NCBI GenBank assembly: GCA_035528035.1
Contig: DATKZI010000020.1
Span: forward strand, 16,578-80,577
Origin: JABLTI01 sp035528035
GTDB lineage: Archaea; Asgardarchaeota; Heimdallarchaeia; JABLTI01
Reading direction: 5' to 3'
DNA: 64,000 nucleotides
Each line of letters starts with the position of its first letter. Positions within the stretch are counted from its first letter, which is position 1. The notes below the pieces were generated by a model. That model saw only the letters and a program-made list of their open reading frames with translations, was not told where the DNA came from and made no database searches. Positions 1-9,100 of this stretch are shown here, piece after piece. A program made the position numbers and the translations under genes.

Positions 1-2
1 TT

Positions 3-989
3 TTTGGTTTATTACTAGCAAAAGGCTTTAATCCTGAACCTATTGCTCTTGAGAGAGCTAATTTACGGGATATGAAAAAACTCAAAGCCGTTTTCTTCCA
101 TAATCGTGGAGCGATTTTCAAGAATGATTTTACTAAACTTCTGGATTATGTTAAAACAGGTGGAAATCTTATAACCGGACCCAATTTTCCTGTCATGAAC
201 GAGAAAGGGTTCCCAATTGATACCCAAAAACTCTTTCCAGCGGTTGTTACCAAACAGAAAATTTTTGGTAGGAATGCTAACCTTCTCAAAATTATTGCTT
301 CTTATTTAAATTTCCAATTCCAAAAAAATCGGTTGAAAAATTATAATAAATACGCTATTTATCATCTTGAACGTACAGAAAGACAGAATATCTTACGTTC
401 TTGGAAACCTTGGGGAGCATTTGCGAAGACAATAAGCAACAAGAAATTACATATTGATTATATCACTCGAGAGTTCATGTGGCAAGTGGAAAATGTTAAA
501 CCATTTTTGAAATTACGAAATAAAACAATCGGTTATCAATTTGTTCTTGGTAAAGGAACTAATACTCTCTTTGGTACACCTTTAGGAGCTCGATATATGA
601 TTGACGCTTTCTATCGTGATTCTAACAAGATAAAGAAGCAAAATAAGGAATTTATAGAAGAACTACTTTCTCAATTTAATGTCGATAAAACCTTTGATTC
701 AAATGTAGAAATTGAAATTGTTGGAAGATACAACAAGAAAAGCCAATCATTATTAGTTTTTCTTTTAAATAGAGGTAAAAAGAAAGAAGGAACTTTTAAA
801 ATATTGATCCCAGCAAAAACGAGATTACCAAAAGATCAACAATTAAAAATCGAAGTGCTCTATTCCTTTTATAGATCAGAAGTAAATAAATTAGAGACTA
901 ATTTAGATGAAATGAACACCACTGGATTGAAATTTAAAATTGGAAAAGACGATTGTTTAGTATTAAAATTTTCACCTAAAGAAATATAA
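3..989 (+). CDS. C-terminal part of a beta-galactosidase-like glycosidase (partial)
   Basis: The reading frame is open to the left edge of the window, so only the last ~329 residues are seen; the ATG at 72 is internal. The start of the visible part has the pattern of the amidotransferase-like domain of GH42/GH35-type beta-galactosidases (a strand-helix segment ending LLDYVKTGGNLITGPNFP), and the last ~100 residues end in a beta-rich domain (SLLVFLLNRG) like their C-terminal sandwich. The catalytic barrel would lie outside the window, so substrate cannot be judged. No signal peptide or membrane segment is seen in this part. It is not obviously co-transcribed with what follows, since the next two genes are on the other strand. 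Family assignment is inferred from pattern only; an uncharacterised glycosidase-related protein is the alternative. Confidence 0.5.
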   Translation, partial: FGLLLAKGFNPEPIALERANLRDMKKLKAVFFHNRGAIFKNDFTKLLDYVKTGGNLITGPNFPVMNEKGFPIDTQKLFPAVVTKQKIFGRNANLLKIIASYLNFQFQKNRLKNYNKYAIYHLERTERQNILRSWKPWGAFAKTISNKKLHIDYITREFMWQVENVKPFLKLRNKTIGYQFVLGKGTNTLFGTPLGARYMIDAFYRDSNKIKKQNKEFIEELLSQFNVDKTFDSNVEIEIVGRYNKKSQSLLVFLLNRGKKKEGTFKILIPAKTRLPKDQQLKIEVLYSFYRSEVNKLETNLDEMNTTGLKFKIGKDDCLVLKFSPKEI

Positions 990-1022
990 TTTGCAATTAA
1001 AAAGATAAAAGAATGAAAAGAA

Positions 1023-1265
1023 TCATTTTTTCTCTTTAGAACGTATAACAGACATAGCTTTATCGATGGTTTGATCTTTTAGATCCTTTGCTTGTTGATA
1101 ATGTTTTCTGCAGAACCATTCCGAATATGGTGGATGACCCACACCATTAATTCTTTTCATTTTTCGCTCCCACACTCTATCCGAAAACCTCTTTTTAAAA
1201 CTGACTAATCCACCCTCGTTTTCATCTAAATCTTTATCACATATTCCACATGTAGGAGGTCTCAT
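1023..1265 (-). CDS. Small zinc-binding protein, 80 aa
   Basis: A short basic protein opening with a CxxC pair (residues 6 and 9, PTCGICDKD) and later a Cys and His (FCRKHYQQAK, around residue 52), a likely four-ligand zinc site. Many small archaeal zinc-knuckle proteins look like this, but I do not recognise a named family and assign no function. The C-terminal third is lysine-rich and helical. It has a normal ATG start. It stands alone on the minus strand, about 130 bases from the next minus-strand gene. Confidence 0.6.
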   Translation of the reverse strand: MRPPTCGICDKDLDENEGGLVSFKKRFSDRVWERKMKRINGVGHPPYSEWFCRKHYQQAKDLKDQTIDKAMSVIRSKEKK

Positions 1266-1394
1266 TGTACATTCCAGTTTAAGCTATTGGATAATTTATA
1301 TCCATTCTTTTTTTACTTTTGGTATAAATAAATTTTAGGGATAAAATACCTTCTTGAGAATCATTTTTGCTTGCTTTTATTAATTTTTTAGGTT

Positions 1395-1778
1395 CTAATA
1401 TGGGCATTCTGCAGTATCAAAAGGACATTCCTTATCACGATATAATTTTGTTAAAACAAATGTATAGGTCCAACGTATATGATTTTCTACTTTGAAAAGT
1501 TCATCATAAAATTCCTCATCAGCATATTGTGGTTTTTTATCCAAACGATTTATTGCAAATGGAAATATACCATCAGGATGTAAATCTGAGAAAGAAATTT
1601 GATAATTAGTAAATAGTTTATCAAAGAATTCTGCTACATATTCTGTTATATTCTCTAAGGTTTCTGACTCTTTTATTTTATAGATGGAAATTATTTGGTC
1701 AGCCCATTTTTCAAATAGTTCTTTTTTTAATTCAGGAATTTTACTTAATTCATGCAACAAATTCCAACTCCAATACAC
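1395..1778 (-). CDS. Hypothetical protein, 127 aa
   Basis: Predicted soluble, acidic, mainly helical protein with a GTG start. It is rich in Trp, Tyr and Phe at the N-terminus (MYWSWNLLHEL) and ends with two close cysteines (KECPFDTAECPY) that could form a disulfide or a metal site. No transmembrane segment or signal peptide. I do not recognise the family. Codon use and amino-acid composition look like the neighbours, which supports a real gene, but no function is proposed. Confidence 0.5.
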   Translation of the reverse strand: MYWSWNLLHELSKIPELKKELFEKWADQIISIYKIKESETLENITEYVAEFFDKLFTNYQISFSDLHPDGIFPFAINRLDKKPQYADEEFYDELFKVENHIRWTYTFVLTKLYRDKECPFDTAECPY

Positions 1779-2006
1779 TCAAAATTACTTGTTTATCATT
1801 ACTTATTACTAAATAATTACTTTTCTTTTAATTATAAAGAAAAAAAGGCGAAAAAATAATGGAAAAAACAATTAACTACTAGTTTCTTTCTCAATTTTAA
1901 TGCTTATAGAAAAAACCAAGCACTGCACCCACAACAATCATTATTCAATAATTTAGCATAAGTTATTTTATAATATAAACAATTATATTTCCTTGAGAGA
2001 TCTTTA

Positions 2007-3311
2007 ATGACAACAGCATTTGAAAAATTAGAAAAACATATGTTAATAGATGGTTACAGAATGATAGTAGATTTGGACAAAAGTACTCCTTTCTATCTCC
2101 AAGATAAATTAACTGGCGATAAATATCTTGATATGTTTTCTTTCTTTGCTTCTGCACCTCTTGGATGTAACCATCCCAAAGTGCGTACGAAAGAATTTAT
2201 GGAAAAATTAGGACGCGTAGCGGTCAATAAAACAGCTAATTCGGATATTTACACAGATGAAATGGCAGACTTTGTTGATACTTTTAGTAGAATTTGTATG
2301 AAAGACAAATTCAAATATTTATTTTTAATATCAGGTGGAGCATTAGCAGTGGAAAATGCCCTTAAAGCATCCTTTGATTGGAAAATAAGGAAAAATTTCC
2401 AGCTTGGTGAAAAGGGATTAATGGGAAACCAAATTCTTCATTTTCAAAATGCATTTCATGGTCGTTCTGGTTACACTCTTTCATTAACAAATACTTTTGA
2501 TCCACGAAAAATAGCTTATTACCCAAAATTCAAATGGCCTCGAGTAAAAGCACCTATAATAAAATTCCCTTTAGAAGAAAATCTTGATGAAGTAAAAGAA
2601 GCAGAAAAAAGATCTTTAGAAGAAATCAATCAGGCAATAGTAAGCAATCCTAAAGATATTGCAGCATTAATTATTGAACCTATACAAGCAGAAGGTGGGG
2701 ATAATCATTTTAGACCAGAGTTTATCCAAGAATTGAGAAAAATCTGTGATGATAACGAAATGATGCTCATTTTTGATGAAGTTCAAACAGGGATAGGTCT
2801 TACAGGTAAAATGTGGGCGTATGAGCATTTCGTTAAGCCAGATATCATCGCTTTTGGTAAAAAAGTACAAGTATGTGGTATCATGGTTGATGACAGAATT
2901 GATGAAGTAGAAAATCATGTTTTTAAAGAATCAAGTAGAATCAATTCCACTTTTGGCGGTAATCTCATAGATATGGTCCGCTCAACAAGATATCTTGAAA
3001 TCATTGAAGAAGACAGACTTGTTGAGAATGCACGGAAAGTAGGTGAATATCTACTAAAGGGATTGAAAGACACCTGTTTAGCTTCTAAAAAAATTATGAC
3101 CAATGCTAGAGGTAGAGGGTTAATGTGCGCGTTTGATTTACCTACAACAGAAATGCGTGATAAAATGAAAGCAGTAGCGTTCAAAAACAAAATGCTTCTT
3201 CTAGGTTGTGGTGAAAAAACAATACGATTTAGACCTCCATTATGTATAGATGAAGAGCATATTGATGAGTCATTAGCTATTTTTGCTAAATGTTGTAAAG
3301 AGATTTCATAA
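2007..3311 (+). CDS. lat: L-lysine 6-transaminase (class III aminotransferase)
   Basis: PLP enzyme that moves the epsilon-amino group of L-lysine to 2-oxoglutarate, giving 2-aminoadipate semialdehyde and glutamate. The 434-residue length is right for the family. Features typical of LAT rather than ornithine or GABA aminotransferase are FSFFASAPLGCNHP near residue 50 and the PLP-lysine motif AFGKKVQVCG near residue 290, preceded by the PLP-binding aspartate in LIFDEVQTG. The ATG at 2007 follows a long AT-rich leader. No lysine-degradation partner (semialdehyde dehydrogenase) is adjacent, so it seems to act as a stand-alone lysine catabolic or osmolyte step. A terminator hairpin overlaps its stop codon. 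Confidence 0.88.
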   Translation: MTTAFEKLEKHMLIDGYRMIVDLDKSTPFYLQDKLTGDKYLDMFSFFASAPLGCNHPKVRTKEFMEKLGRVAVNKTANSDIYTDEMADFVDTFSRICMKDKFKYLFLISGGALAVENALKASFDWKIRKNFQLGEKGLMGNQILHFQNAFHGRSGYTLSLTNTFDPRKIAYYPKFKWPRVKAPIIKFPLEENLDEVKEAEKRSLEEINQAIVSNPKDIAALIIEPIQAEGGDNHFRPEFIQELRKICDDNEMMLIFDEVQTGIGLTGKMWAYEHFVKPDIIAFGKKVQVCGIMVDDRIDEVENHVFKESSRINSTFGGNLIDMVRSTRYLEIIEEDRLVENARKVGEYLLKGLKDTCLASKKIMTNARGRGLMCAFDLPTTEMRDKMKAVAFKNKMLLLGCGEKTIRFRPPLCIDEEHIDESLAIFAKCCKEIS

Positions 3312-3320
3312 AAAATCTCT
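3299..3320 (+). terminator. Terminator hairpin after the lysine aminotransferase
   Basis: AGAGATTT and AAATCTCT form an 8-bp stem overlapping the stop codon, followed by a T-rich run (TCATTTTTTCC). It separates the aminotransferase from the next gene, which starts about 50 bases later. Confidence 0.5.
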
Positions 3321-3369
3321 TCATTTTTTCCTCATAAACTTTAAAACAAGAGAGCTTAATGTCTATCTT

Positions 3370-4398
3370 ATGCCAAAAAATAATTTTAAAGAAAAAAAGA
3401 ATAAAAAATCGAAATCTGAAGCAGGTCAGAAAGAGCTATATGTGGCTTGGTGGAATGTTGAGAATTTATTTGATGTTGAACATTCTAAGGATAGAACTGA
3501 TAAGTTAAAAAGAACAATTGGAAATGAAATTAAGGGGTGGAATGAAATCGTTCTTACTAGGAAGCTTCACCAATTAGCTGAAGTAATTAAAGGAATGAAC
3601 GGTAAAAAAGGTCCAGATCTAATCGGTATGTGTGAAGTTGAAAATGCTATTGTTCTCAATAAACTCATTGATAAAGTTAGAATGAAAACGCGTGATTATC
3701 AAGTAGCTCATCATGATTGTTCTGATGATCGAGGTGTTGATGTAGCTTTTATCTATGATGCTAACAAACTCGTTAAGGGAGAGGATTTTTCACATGTTAT
3801 TATGAAACGTGTTGCTACTCGAGATATTTATCAAGTTAACTTTACGATGAAAGATAATGGAAAACCACTTATTGTTATTGGCAACCATTGGCCAGCAAGA
3901 AGCGCAGGTACCTTAGAATCAGAACCTTATCGTATAGTCGCAGGTGAAACATTAGCTTATTGGAATTCGCGCATTCATGAGATAGTTGGTGATCTTGCAC
4001 CAATAATCGTTATGGGTGATTTCAACGATGAACCATTCAACAGGTCGTTAACTGATTATGCTCTAAGCACCAACACTGAAGAGAAAGTAATAAACGCACA
4101 AAAAGGCACTCCACGACTATTCAATATGATGTGGAAAGAAATGAGCAAAGGTATTGGTACAAATTACTATCAAAATTTCCCTATAATGTTGGATCAATTC
4201 CTAGTCTCCAAAGCTTTCTTAGTTGATGAAGGTAATTTTTACGTTAAGAAGAAATTTGTAGAAATTATTAGAGAAGATAAAATGATTGAAGGAAAATATG
4301 GTTCACCAAAACGCTTTGGACGTCCTTCAAGTAAACTTGATACAAATGGTTATAGTGACCACTTCCCTATTGGTATGAGAATAATTGAAAGGGACTAA
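3370..4398 (+). CDS. Endonuclease/exonuclease/phosphatase (EEP) family protein
   Basis: Metal-dependent phosphodiesterase or nuclease of the DNase I-like EEP fold. Seen in order: WWNVENLFD near the start (first metal-site Asn), MCEVENA (metal-binding Glu), GNHWPAR, MGDFNDEP (the GDFND motif with catalytic Asp/Asn), and a C-terminal YSDHFPIGM (SDH motif with the catalytic His). The frame extends upstream to 3283 into the preceding gene, but those 29 residues look unlike a domain; the ATG at 3370 before PKNNFKEKK is the better start. The N-terminus is lysine-rich with no signal peptide, so it is probably intracellular. The substrate (DNA, RNA, or a lipid/sugar phosphate) cannot be told from sequence. 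Confidence 0.8.
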   Translation: MPKNNFKEKKNKKSKSEAGQKELYVAWWNVENLFDVEHSKDRTDKLKRTIGNEIKGWNEIVLTRKLHQLAEVIKGMNGKKGPDLIGMCEVENAIVLNKLIDKVRMKTRDYQVAHHDCSDDRGVDVAFIYDANKLVKGEDFSHVIMKRVATRDIYQVNFTMKDNGKPLIVIGNHWPARSAGTLESEPYRIVAGETLAYWNSRIHEIVGDLAPIIVMGDFNDEPFNRSLTDYALSTNTEEKVINAQKGTPRLFNMMWKEMSKGIGTNYYQNFPIMLDQFLVSKAFLVDEGNFYVKKKFVEIIREDKMIEGKYGSPKRFGRPSSKLDTNGYSDHFPIGMRIIERD

Positions 4399-4404
4399 TC
4401 CCTT
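4389..4404 (+). terminator. Terminator hairpin after the EEP gene
   Basis: AAGGGA-CTAA-TCCCTT makes a short tight hairpin overlapping the stop codon and is followed by a T-rich tract, between two convergent genes. Confidence 0.55.
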
Positions 4405-4425
4405 ATCTTTCTTTTTTTATTTTTC

Positions 4426-5286
4426 CTAACCAAAGTCTGAAAGAAGTGCTACCGCATTTGGTCCTGTATGTGTTGATATTGTGCACTTTGTAAGAATGAT
4501 TTGTACCTTTGCTTTTGGATCCTTTTCAAGAAGTAATTCTTTGAGTTTATTAGCAAGCTCTTCATTATTAGCATGAACAATAGCATATTTTCTTGGGAAT
4601 TCAGTAAATTTCTTTGTTGTTAATTGTAGCATTTTTTTGAAACCATTATCAATATTTGAAACTGTCGCAGCGGTCTCATTTGTTCCTTTTTCATTTACTC
4701 GAATAATTACTTTTTTACGTAGTAACCTTGCGAGCAGATATTTTGTTATGCTGATTCTCCCGCCTAGATAGAGATATTTCAAATTAGGTATATAGATATA
4801 GGTTTTTAGTAGAGGTACTAGTTCGTTCAATCGAGAAACAATTTTCTCCACTTTTTCACCTTTCTTAATCAGATCAATTGCTTCTTCAACAAGGAAAACT
4901 TCTGTGTAAGAGGCATTTTTGGAATCAACAAGATGAACTTTAATTTCAGGATGAGTATCTTTAATGAATTCTGCAGCTAATCTTGCACTATTCATTGTAC
5001 CACTCATAGTAGCACTAATACAAACAACAATAATGTCTTTGGTTCCTTCCTTGACCAATTCATTATAAACTGTAACAAATTCTTTTGGAGAAGGTTGAGC
5101 AGTTTTAGGTAAGAAATTAGAATCCTTTTCGTAATTACTATAGTGAGCTGCCAAATCAAACTCACGAGTTTCTTTGAAGGTTTTATCATTATATGAAATA
5201 GTTAATGGCACTACTTTTACGCCAAGTTTATCAGCATATTCCCAAGAAATGTCTGATGCACTATCAACAACAACTCTGATGCTCAT
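4426..5286 (-). CDS. DegV family fatty-acid-binding protein (FakB-like)
   Basis: DegV/FakB proteins bind one fatty acid and, in bacteria, present it to the kinase FakA, which makes acyl-phosphate. The ~286-residue length and fold fit: N-terminal VVDSASDISWEYADKLGVKV, the TAQPSP segment near residue 65, the lipid-contacting SATMSGTMNSARLA near 100, and a C-terminal THTGPNAVALLSDFG with the conserved His-x-Gly-Pro. A GTG lies further upstream, but GGTGA sits 7 bases before the ATG at 5286, which I take as the start. No FakA-like gene is nearby. Its possible link to PlsY at 47 kb is noted in the findings. Confidence 0.85.
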   Translation of the reverse strand: MSIRVVVDSASDISWEYADKLGVKVVPLTISYNDKTFKETREFDLAAHYSNYEKDSNFLPKTAQPSPKEFVTVYNELVKEGTKDIIVVCISATMSGTMNSARLAAEFIKDTHPEIKVHLVDSKNASYTEVFLVEEAIDLIKKGEKVEKIVSRLNELVPLLKTYIYIPNLKYLYLGGRISITKYLLARLLRKKVIIRVNEKGTNETAATVSNIDNGFKKMLQLTTKKFTEFPRKYAIVHANNEELANKLKELLLEKDPKAKVQIILTKCTISTHTGPNAVALLSDFG

Positions 5287-5369
5287 TTTTTTCACCTATT
5301 ATCTCAGTTGAGTATTTTCAATGATTGAGAAATTTATAAGAATTTAGGTGAAAAAAAATTGTCAAACAA

Positions 5370-5669
5370 TTATGATAACAATTCCTTTTCTTTCCCTTTT
5401 TCTTCTTTACGAATCTCAATAGCTATTTTAATTTCATAGAACAATTCCTTTCCGATTTTACATAGAAGAATCAAAATTAAAATAATAAAAACTCCACAGA
5501 CACAAATTAAGGTTATTGAGATTATTAGTTCCCAACGAGCAGAATAGTTTCGCAACCATCGAATGAGAAACACTAGAATAGTTACTGTAGGACTTAATAA
5601 TCCTAGAAAACCAAACAGAAACATAGCTAAAGGTTCTTTATCGAAACTCATAGGCAATCCATTTTTCAT
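5370..5669 (-). CDS. Two-helix membrane protein, 99 aa
   Basis: Two strongly hydrophobic segments (about residues 14-36 and 46-70) separated by a short Arg-rich loop (RWLRNYSARWE), followed by a charged Lys/Glu-rich tail. The family is not recognised. The loop and tail charges suggest both ends lie in the cytosol. The start is the ATG at 5669; a second ATG seven codons in (MSFDKEP) is an alternative. Confidence 0.5.
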   Translation of the reverse strand: MKNGLPMSFDKEPLAMFLFGFLGLLSPTVTILVFLIRWLRNYSARWELIISITLICVCGVFIILILILLCKIGKELFYEIKIAIEIRKEEKGKEKELLS

Positions 5670-5840
5670 TCATTATAATCTTAATAAACTTTGCAGAAAT
5701 AGCTGAGAAATTTGCGCACAAAATTCTCATTATCTGATGATTTCTTTTGTAGCTTTTTTCTTTAAATAGTAGAGTAAAAACTAGGTAGTAACTATCGAAT
5801 TGGAAATTCATCGGTATTTGTGAGGAGTAAAACCTGATGA

Positions 5841-6125
5841 ATGGAATGGAGACCTATGTTCAACGAGATGTATTTTGACAAAGATCAGATGATTGATTGG
5901 CGAAGAGAAGCGAAAGAAGAAATTAAAACTATGAGATTCTGTCCTAATTGCTGGAAAATGGTTTCTATCGCGCTTAAAGAACACAAATATTTTCAGAATT
6001 TCTATTCTTGCACTCATTGTGGTGAAACAATTTTCAAGAAAGATATTGTCAGGAATTGTAGTGGAAATGGTTATGGTTATAGAAACTACCAAAAGTACAG
6101 CGAAAGAAAAAGGATGCTAACATAA
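5841..6125 (+). CDS. Zinc-ribbon protein, 94 aa
   Basis: A short basic protein with two CxxC knuckles, CPNC near residue 34 and CTHC near residue 57, about 20 residues apart, forming a classical zinc ribbon. The Tyr/Arg-rich C-terminus (GYGYRNYQKYSERKR) suggests nucleic-acid binding, by inference. GGAG at 5823-5826 is about 14 bases upstream of the ATG, and a second in-frame ATG at 5856 (MFNEMYF) is an alternative start. It stands alone between minus-strand genes. Confidence 0.55.
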   Translation: MEWRPMFNEMYFDKDQMIDWRREAKEEIKTMRFCPNCWKMVSIALKEHKYFQNFYSCTHCGETIFKKDIVRNCSGNGYGYRNYQKYSERKRMLT

Positions 6126-6167
6126 CATCGTTCTTTTTTCTCTTTTTTTCTTAATGCTAAAAAACAT

Positions 6168-6275
6168 TTATTTGAAAAATCTAGTATAATTATCCCAATA
6201 GATCTTTCGTAAAACATCTATAGGCAAATCTAATCCATTAATTACTTTTTCAAAACGGGTAATAAAATCTAATAG
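6168..6275 (-). pseudogene. 3' remnant of an amidohydrolase gene
   Basis: Reading the minus strand ending at the stop at 6168-6170 gives about 35 codons whose last part (VINGLDLPIDVLRKIYWDN then TRFFK) closely matches the C-terminus of the intact amidohydrolase at 7049-8029 (TVINGLNLEMKILRKIYWSN then KFFK). Nothing upstream in this frame continues the domain, because the frame runs into the end of the acyltransferase-like gene. It is therefore the tail of a lost paralogue, left by deletion or recombination. Confidence 0.75.
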
Positions 6276-6883
6276 CTTTTAGCAGAACGGTATTTTATCT
6301 TTTGGAATAATTTTACTAGCAACCATTCGAATGAAAACTTGAAATTTATTAGGTTCCATAATGATGATATTCCCATCCAAAAGAGTACCAAGAATCCACC
6401 AAATAACAAACAAGTCCAGATATAATTATTCCAATCTGGTAATATTTTCTCCATGATTAGCCAGAATGTCTCTGCGAAAATACGTTCTAGTAGAAAAAAC
6501 ATTAATGAATTCTTATTGAAATTAAGAATAATTTTAGAAGTTCTTCTATTTTCTTTAATTTCAGCTTCAGGACCAATTCTCTTCCTTTTGAATGCTACAA
6601 GGAATATTATTACCCCAATGATTATGTAAAGACCTATTTCAAACAAATTAGCTATATAACTCAAGAAAATATCATTCAATAATCCAATCTGAGCATAAGT
6701 TGCATCAGGAATAAGAAATGCTACCACTGAACCTAAAATAAAGCCTACACCTATCCACACATATCTTCTTAATTGTTTTTTTGTTGGATTATCAGCTATG
6801 ATCATTCCAAAATAGGCACCAATCAAACCATAACCCAGATAAGGCATTATCGGGAAATAACTTCCAGCAAACATATCAATCAA
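6269..6883 (-). pseudogene. 5'-truncated acyltransferase-like membrane protein
   Basis: About 205 residues with five to six membrane segments. The motif SYFPIMPYLGYGLIGAYFG, a following charged turn, and NKNSLMFFLLERI resemble the C-terminal half of multi-TM acyltransferase-like proteins of the DUF1624/acyltransferase-3 type (known pattern: Phe-Pro-x-x-Pro-x-Leu-Gly near the middle, an Asn/Arg-Ser-Leu helix near the end). The only conventional start is the TTG at 6883, but the frame stays open upstream to about 6967 with protein-like sequence (IWSFDNFEINIQNGNYGLAY) and no start codon, so the N-terminal half is missing. Next to the amidohydrolase remnant, it looks like a decaying duplicated locus. 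A shortened but functional protein is not excluded. Confidence 0.5.
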
Positions 6884-7048
6884 GTATGCAAGACCATAAT
6901 TTCCGTTTTGAATATTAATTTCAAAATTATCAAAAGACCAAATTCGACTGAACGAAACTAAAATTAATTATATAAATAGCACTTTAAAATATTATGATTA
7001 TTGTTGCGAAATACTTGAACAAAATAAAAATTAACTTGAATAAAGAAA

Positions 7049-8029
7049 TTATGTTTTGAAAAATTTCTCGCTATTTGACCAATAAATTTTACGAAGAATT
7101 TTCATTTCTAAATTCAAACCATTAATTACAGTTTTATTATTGTTTTCTGAATCTGCTAAAGGTAGAGGTAAATCTCGAACATCTGTTTCTAATAATGCTA
7201 GGTAAGAAAGGTATCTAAGATAATAATAGCCTGGAATAGGTTCCCTATCGGTTCTACCAGTTACAATGTCTGTTCCGAATAATATTTTATCTTTATACTG
7301 TTTGAAGAACTCAACAACTTCTTCGGTTTTATATGAAAATTCCCGAGCCATCCATTTTGCAGATGAAATATCAACATAAAGATTTGGAAACTTATCTAAC
7401 CATCTAGCAAGATTATCTAATTGCTCTGGTTGACCAGCTAAATGAGCTACTTGGATTTCCAAATTTGGATGACGAGTTAAAATATTCTCCAATTCTTTTA
7501 AGTGCTGATCCTTTGTTCCATAATAACTTGCAGGTTGATAATTCTGTGCGTATATTAAATCAGGATCTGCAATATGAAAAATCATTTTTAATCCTAAATC
7601 CTCAATTTTGCTAAAAAGGGGATCAAGCTTTAGATCATCTATCCTGAAACCTTCAACTTTCTGTTTTAGTTGGTCTTCGACATACTTTCGCCAGCGAGGG
7701 GCATACCAAAACTTAGCAATAGGATAACCTGAATCATACATTGATTGGATGTCATCAAGTGCTTCTTTTAATTCACCTGAAAAAAGATTTTGAGACATTA
7801 TAAAACGAGCATATACGAATTTATTTGGGAATTTTTCTTCATATACTTTCCAATCTTCCCTGACTATAGCAGTGAATTTTTGGACATTGTATTCACCAGC
7901 ATATTTAACTAGATCAGCTGTATCCTCTATTTTGTAAAGATGAACATGTGCATCCCATCTAGGTCCATTGTATTTAAAATGGATTTCTTCAAAACCTTTT
8001 ACGCTGTTTTTCTCATCTTCTAATGTCAA
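7049..8029 (-). CDS. Amidohydrolase-2 family metal-dependent hydrolase
   Basis: TIM-barrel hydrolase of the amidohydrolase-related (PF04909-like) type, which usually act on C-C or C-N bonds of carboxylated substrates. Visible: N-terminal metal pair WDAHVHLY, a middle His in FHIADPD, QVAHLAGQP, and a late Asp in LFGTDIVTG. A stop codon lies directly upstream in frame, so the TTG at 8029 is the only usable start. A lost copy of its 3' end lies about 0.8 kb away at 6168. The substrate is not inferable. Confidence 0.78.
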   Translation of the reverse strand: MTLEDEKNSVKGFEEIHFKYNGPRWDAHVHLYKIEDTADLVKYAGEYNVQKFTAIVREDWKVYEEKFPNKFVYARFIMSQNLFSGELKEALDDIQSMYDSGYPIAKFWYAPRWRKYVEDQLKQKVEGFRIDDLKLDPLFSKIEDLGLKMIFHIADPDLIYAQNYQPASYYGTKDQHLKELENILTRHPNLEIQVAHLAGQPEQLDNLARWLDKFPNLYVDISSAKWMAREFSYKTEEVVEFFKQYKDKILFGTDIVTGRTDREPIPGYYYLRYLSYLALLETDVRDLPLPLADSENNNKTVINGLNLEMKILRKIYWSNSEKFFKT

Positions 8030-8138
8030 TTAACATCATCGATTTTCGTTTGCTATTCTTATATATCTATTTTTGCTGTGCTCTGGTGATTCCTTTTGAG
8101 GGGAGACTTTAAATCGGACTTCCAAGATATATTACCTT

Positions 8139-9029
8139 ATGTCAAAATATACTATCAAAAGCTACCAAGAAGAATTCTTGGAAGCACAAGAACAAGTTGG
8201 TAATGAAGCCACCAAAGATTGGATAGGTTTCGGCCAAACTCCTGCATCTCGATTAAAACAAATCTATTCCCAAGAAGGTTTTGACCCAGAAACGAAATAT
8301 TATGCATTCAAAGATGATAAATTAGTTGGGTTTATTACCTCTACAATTTTACCTGAGAAAGAAGGCGAAGTTAAACGAGCTAACTTGGAATTTCCATTGG
8401 TATTAAAAGAACACAAAGAATGCTCAGATCTATTATTCAAGCAAGCAGTTTCTTCTTTAAAACAAAAGGGTGTTAAAGTGGTTCAAACACGAGTTGGAGA
8501 TATCTATAGAGGTACACAAGAGCTTGCAAAGAAATTTGGATACAATTATTCCAAAGACCAATATATTTTCATGGAAGCAAAAGTAAACAAAATTCCAGCT
8601 GAAGAATCAAGCGATATTGAAGTAATAGATTATGATTCCGCTCGAGATTCAAAGGGATTGATACAAATCTTTGTAGAAAAACTAGGTGCACCTGAAGAAC
8701 AAGCTAAAGCAACTATAGAAAATATAGGGAAAGATAAGGTAGGATATCCAATACATTTAGTAATACGCAAGGATGATCATATTGTTGGTAGAGCATTAGC
8801 TTATCCCAATGCAACTAACCCTAAGCAATTTAGGTTTGGTTCATTTTATTATGAAGATGAAAAATACTTCAAACCTTTAGTACTTTCAGCTGCAAATAGA
8901 ATGAAATCTTCAGGTGTAGAATCTGCAATTCTTTTCCTTGTTGGTCCTACATTATCTTTAGAAGAAACATATACTACATTAGGTTTTTCAAGAGCAGGAA
9001 AAATTGATTATTTTGAAAAAGAGATCTAA
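8139..9029 (+). CDS. Tandem GNAT-fold acetyltransferase-like protein
   Basis: 296 residues that fold best as two GNAT halves: residues ~1-145 (DDKLVGFITS as strand 4; KFGYNY as the end of the domain) and ~155-296 (DDHIVGRALAYPN; TTLGFSRAG). GNATs transfer acetyl from acetyl-CoA to amines; one half is often degenerate in such tandem proteins. A clear pyrophosphate loop (Q/RxxGxG/A) is not obvious in either half, so catalytic activity is uncertain. It has an ATG start and is followed by a strong terminator. Confidence 0.65.
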   Translation: MSKYTIKSYQEEFLEAQEQVGNEATKDWIGFGQTPASRLKQIYSQEGFDPETKYYAFKDDKLVGFITSTILPEKEGEVKRANLEFPLVLKEHKECSDLLFKQAVSSLKQKGVKVVQTRVGDIYRGTQELAKKFGYNYSKDQYIFMEAKVNKIPAEESSDIEVIDYDSARDSKGLIQIFVEKLGAPEEQAKATIENIGKDKVGYPIHLVIRKDDHIVGRALAYPNATNPKQFRFGSFYYEDEKYFKPLVLSAANRMKSSGVESAILFLVGPTLSLEETYTTLGFSRAGKIDYFEKEI

Positions 9030-9043
9030 CAAATTGATCTCTC
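9021..9043 (+). terminator. Intrinsic-type terminator after the tandem GNAT gene
   Basis: AGAGATC and GATCTCT form a 7-bp stem spanning the stop codon, followed by a run of eight or more T. Confidence 0.65.
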
Positions 9044-9100
9044 TTTTTTTTATTTATGAATTAGCATTTTATCATTTAGCTTAAAGAAGATTGGTAAAAA

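Noticed and set aside
1963..2157. Minus-strand frame opposite the start of the aminotransferase
   Set aside because: Shadow of the real gene at 2007-3311; hydrophobic composition comes from the opposite codons.
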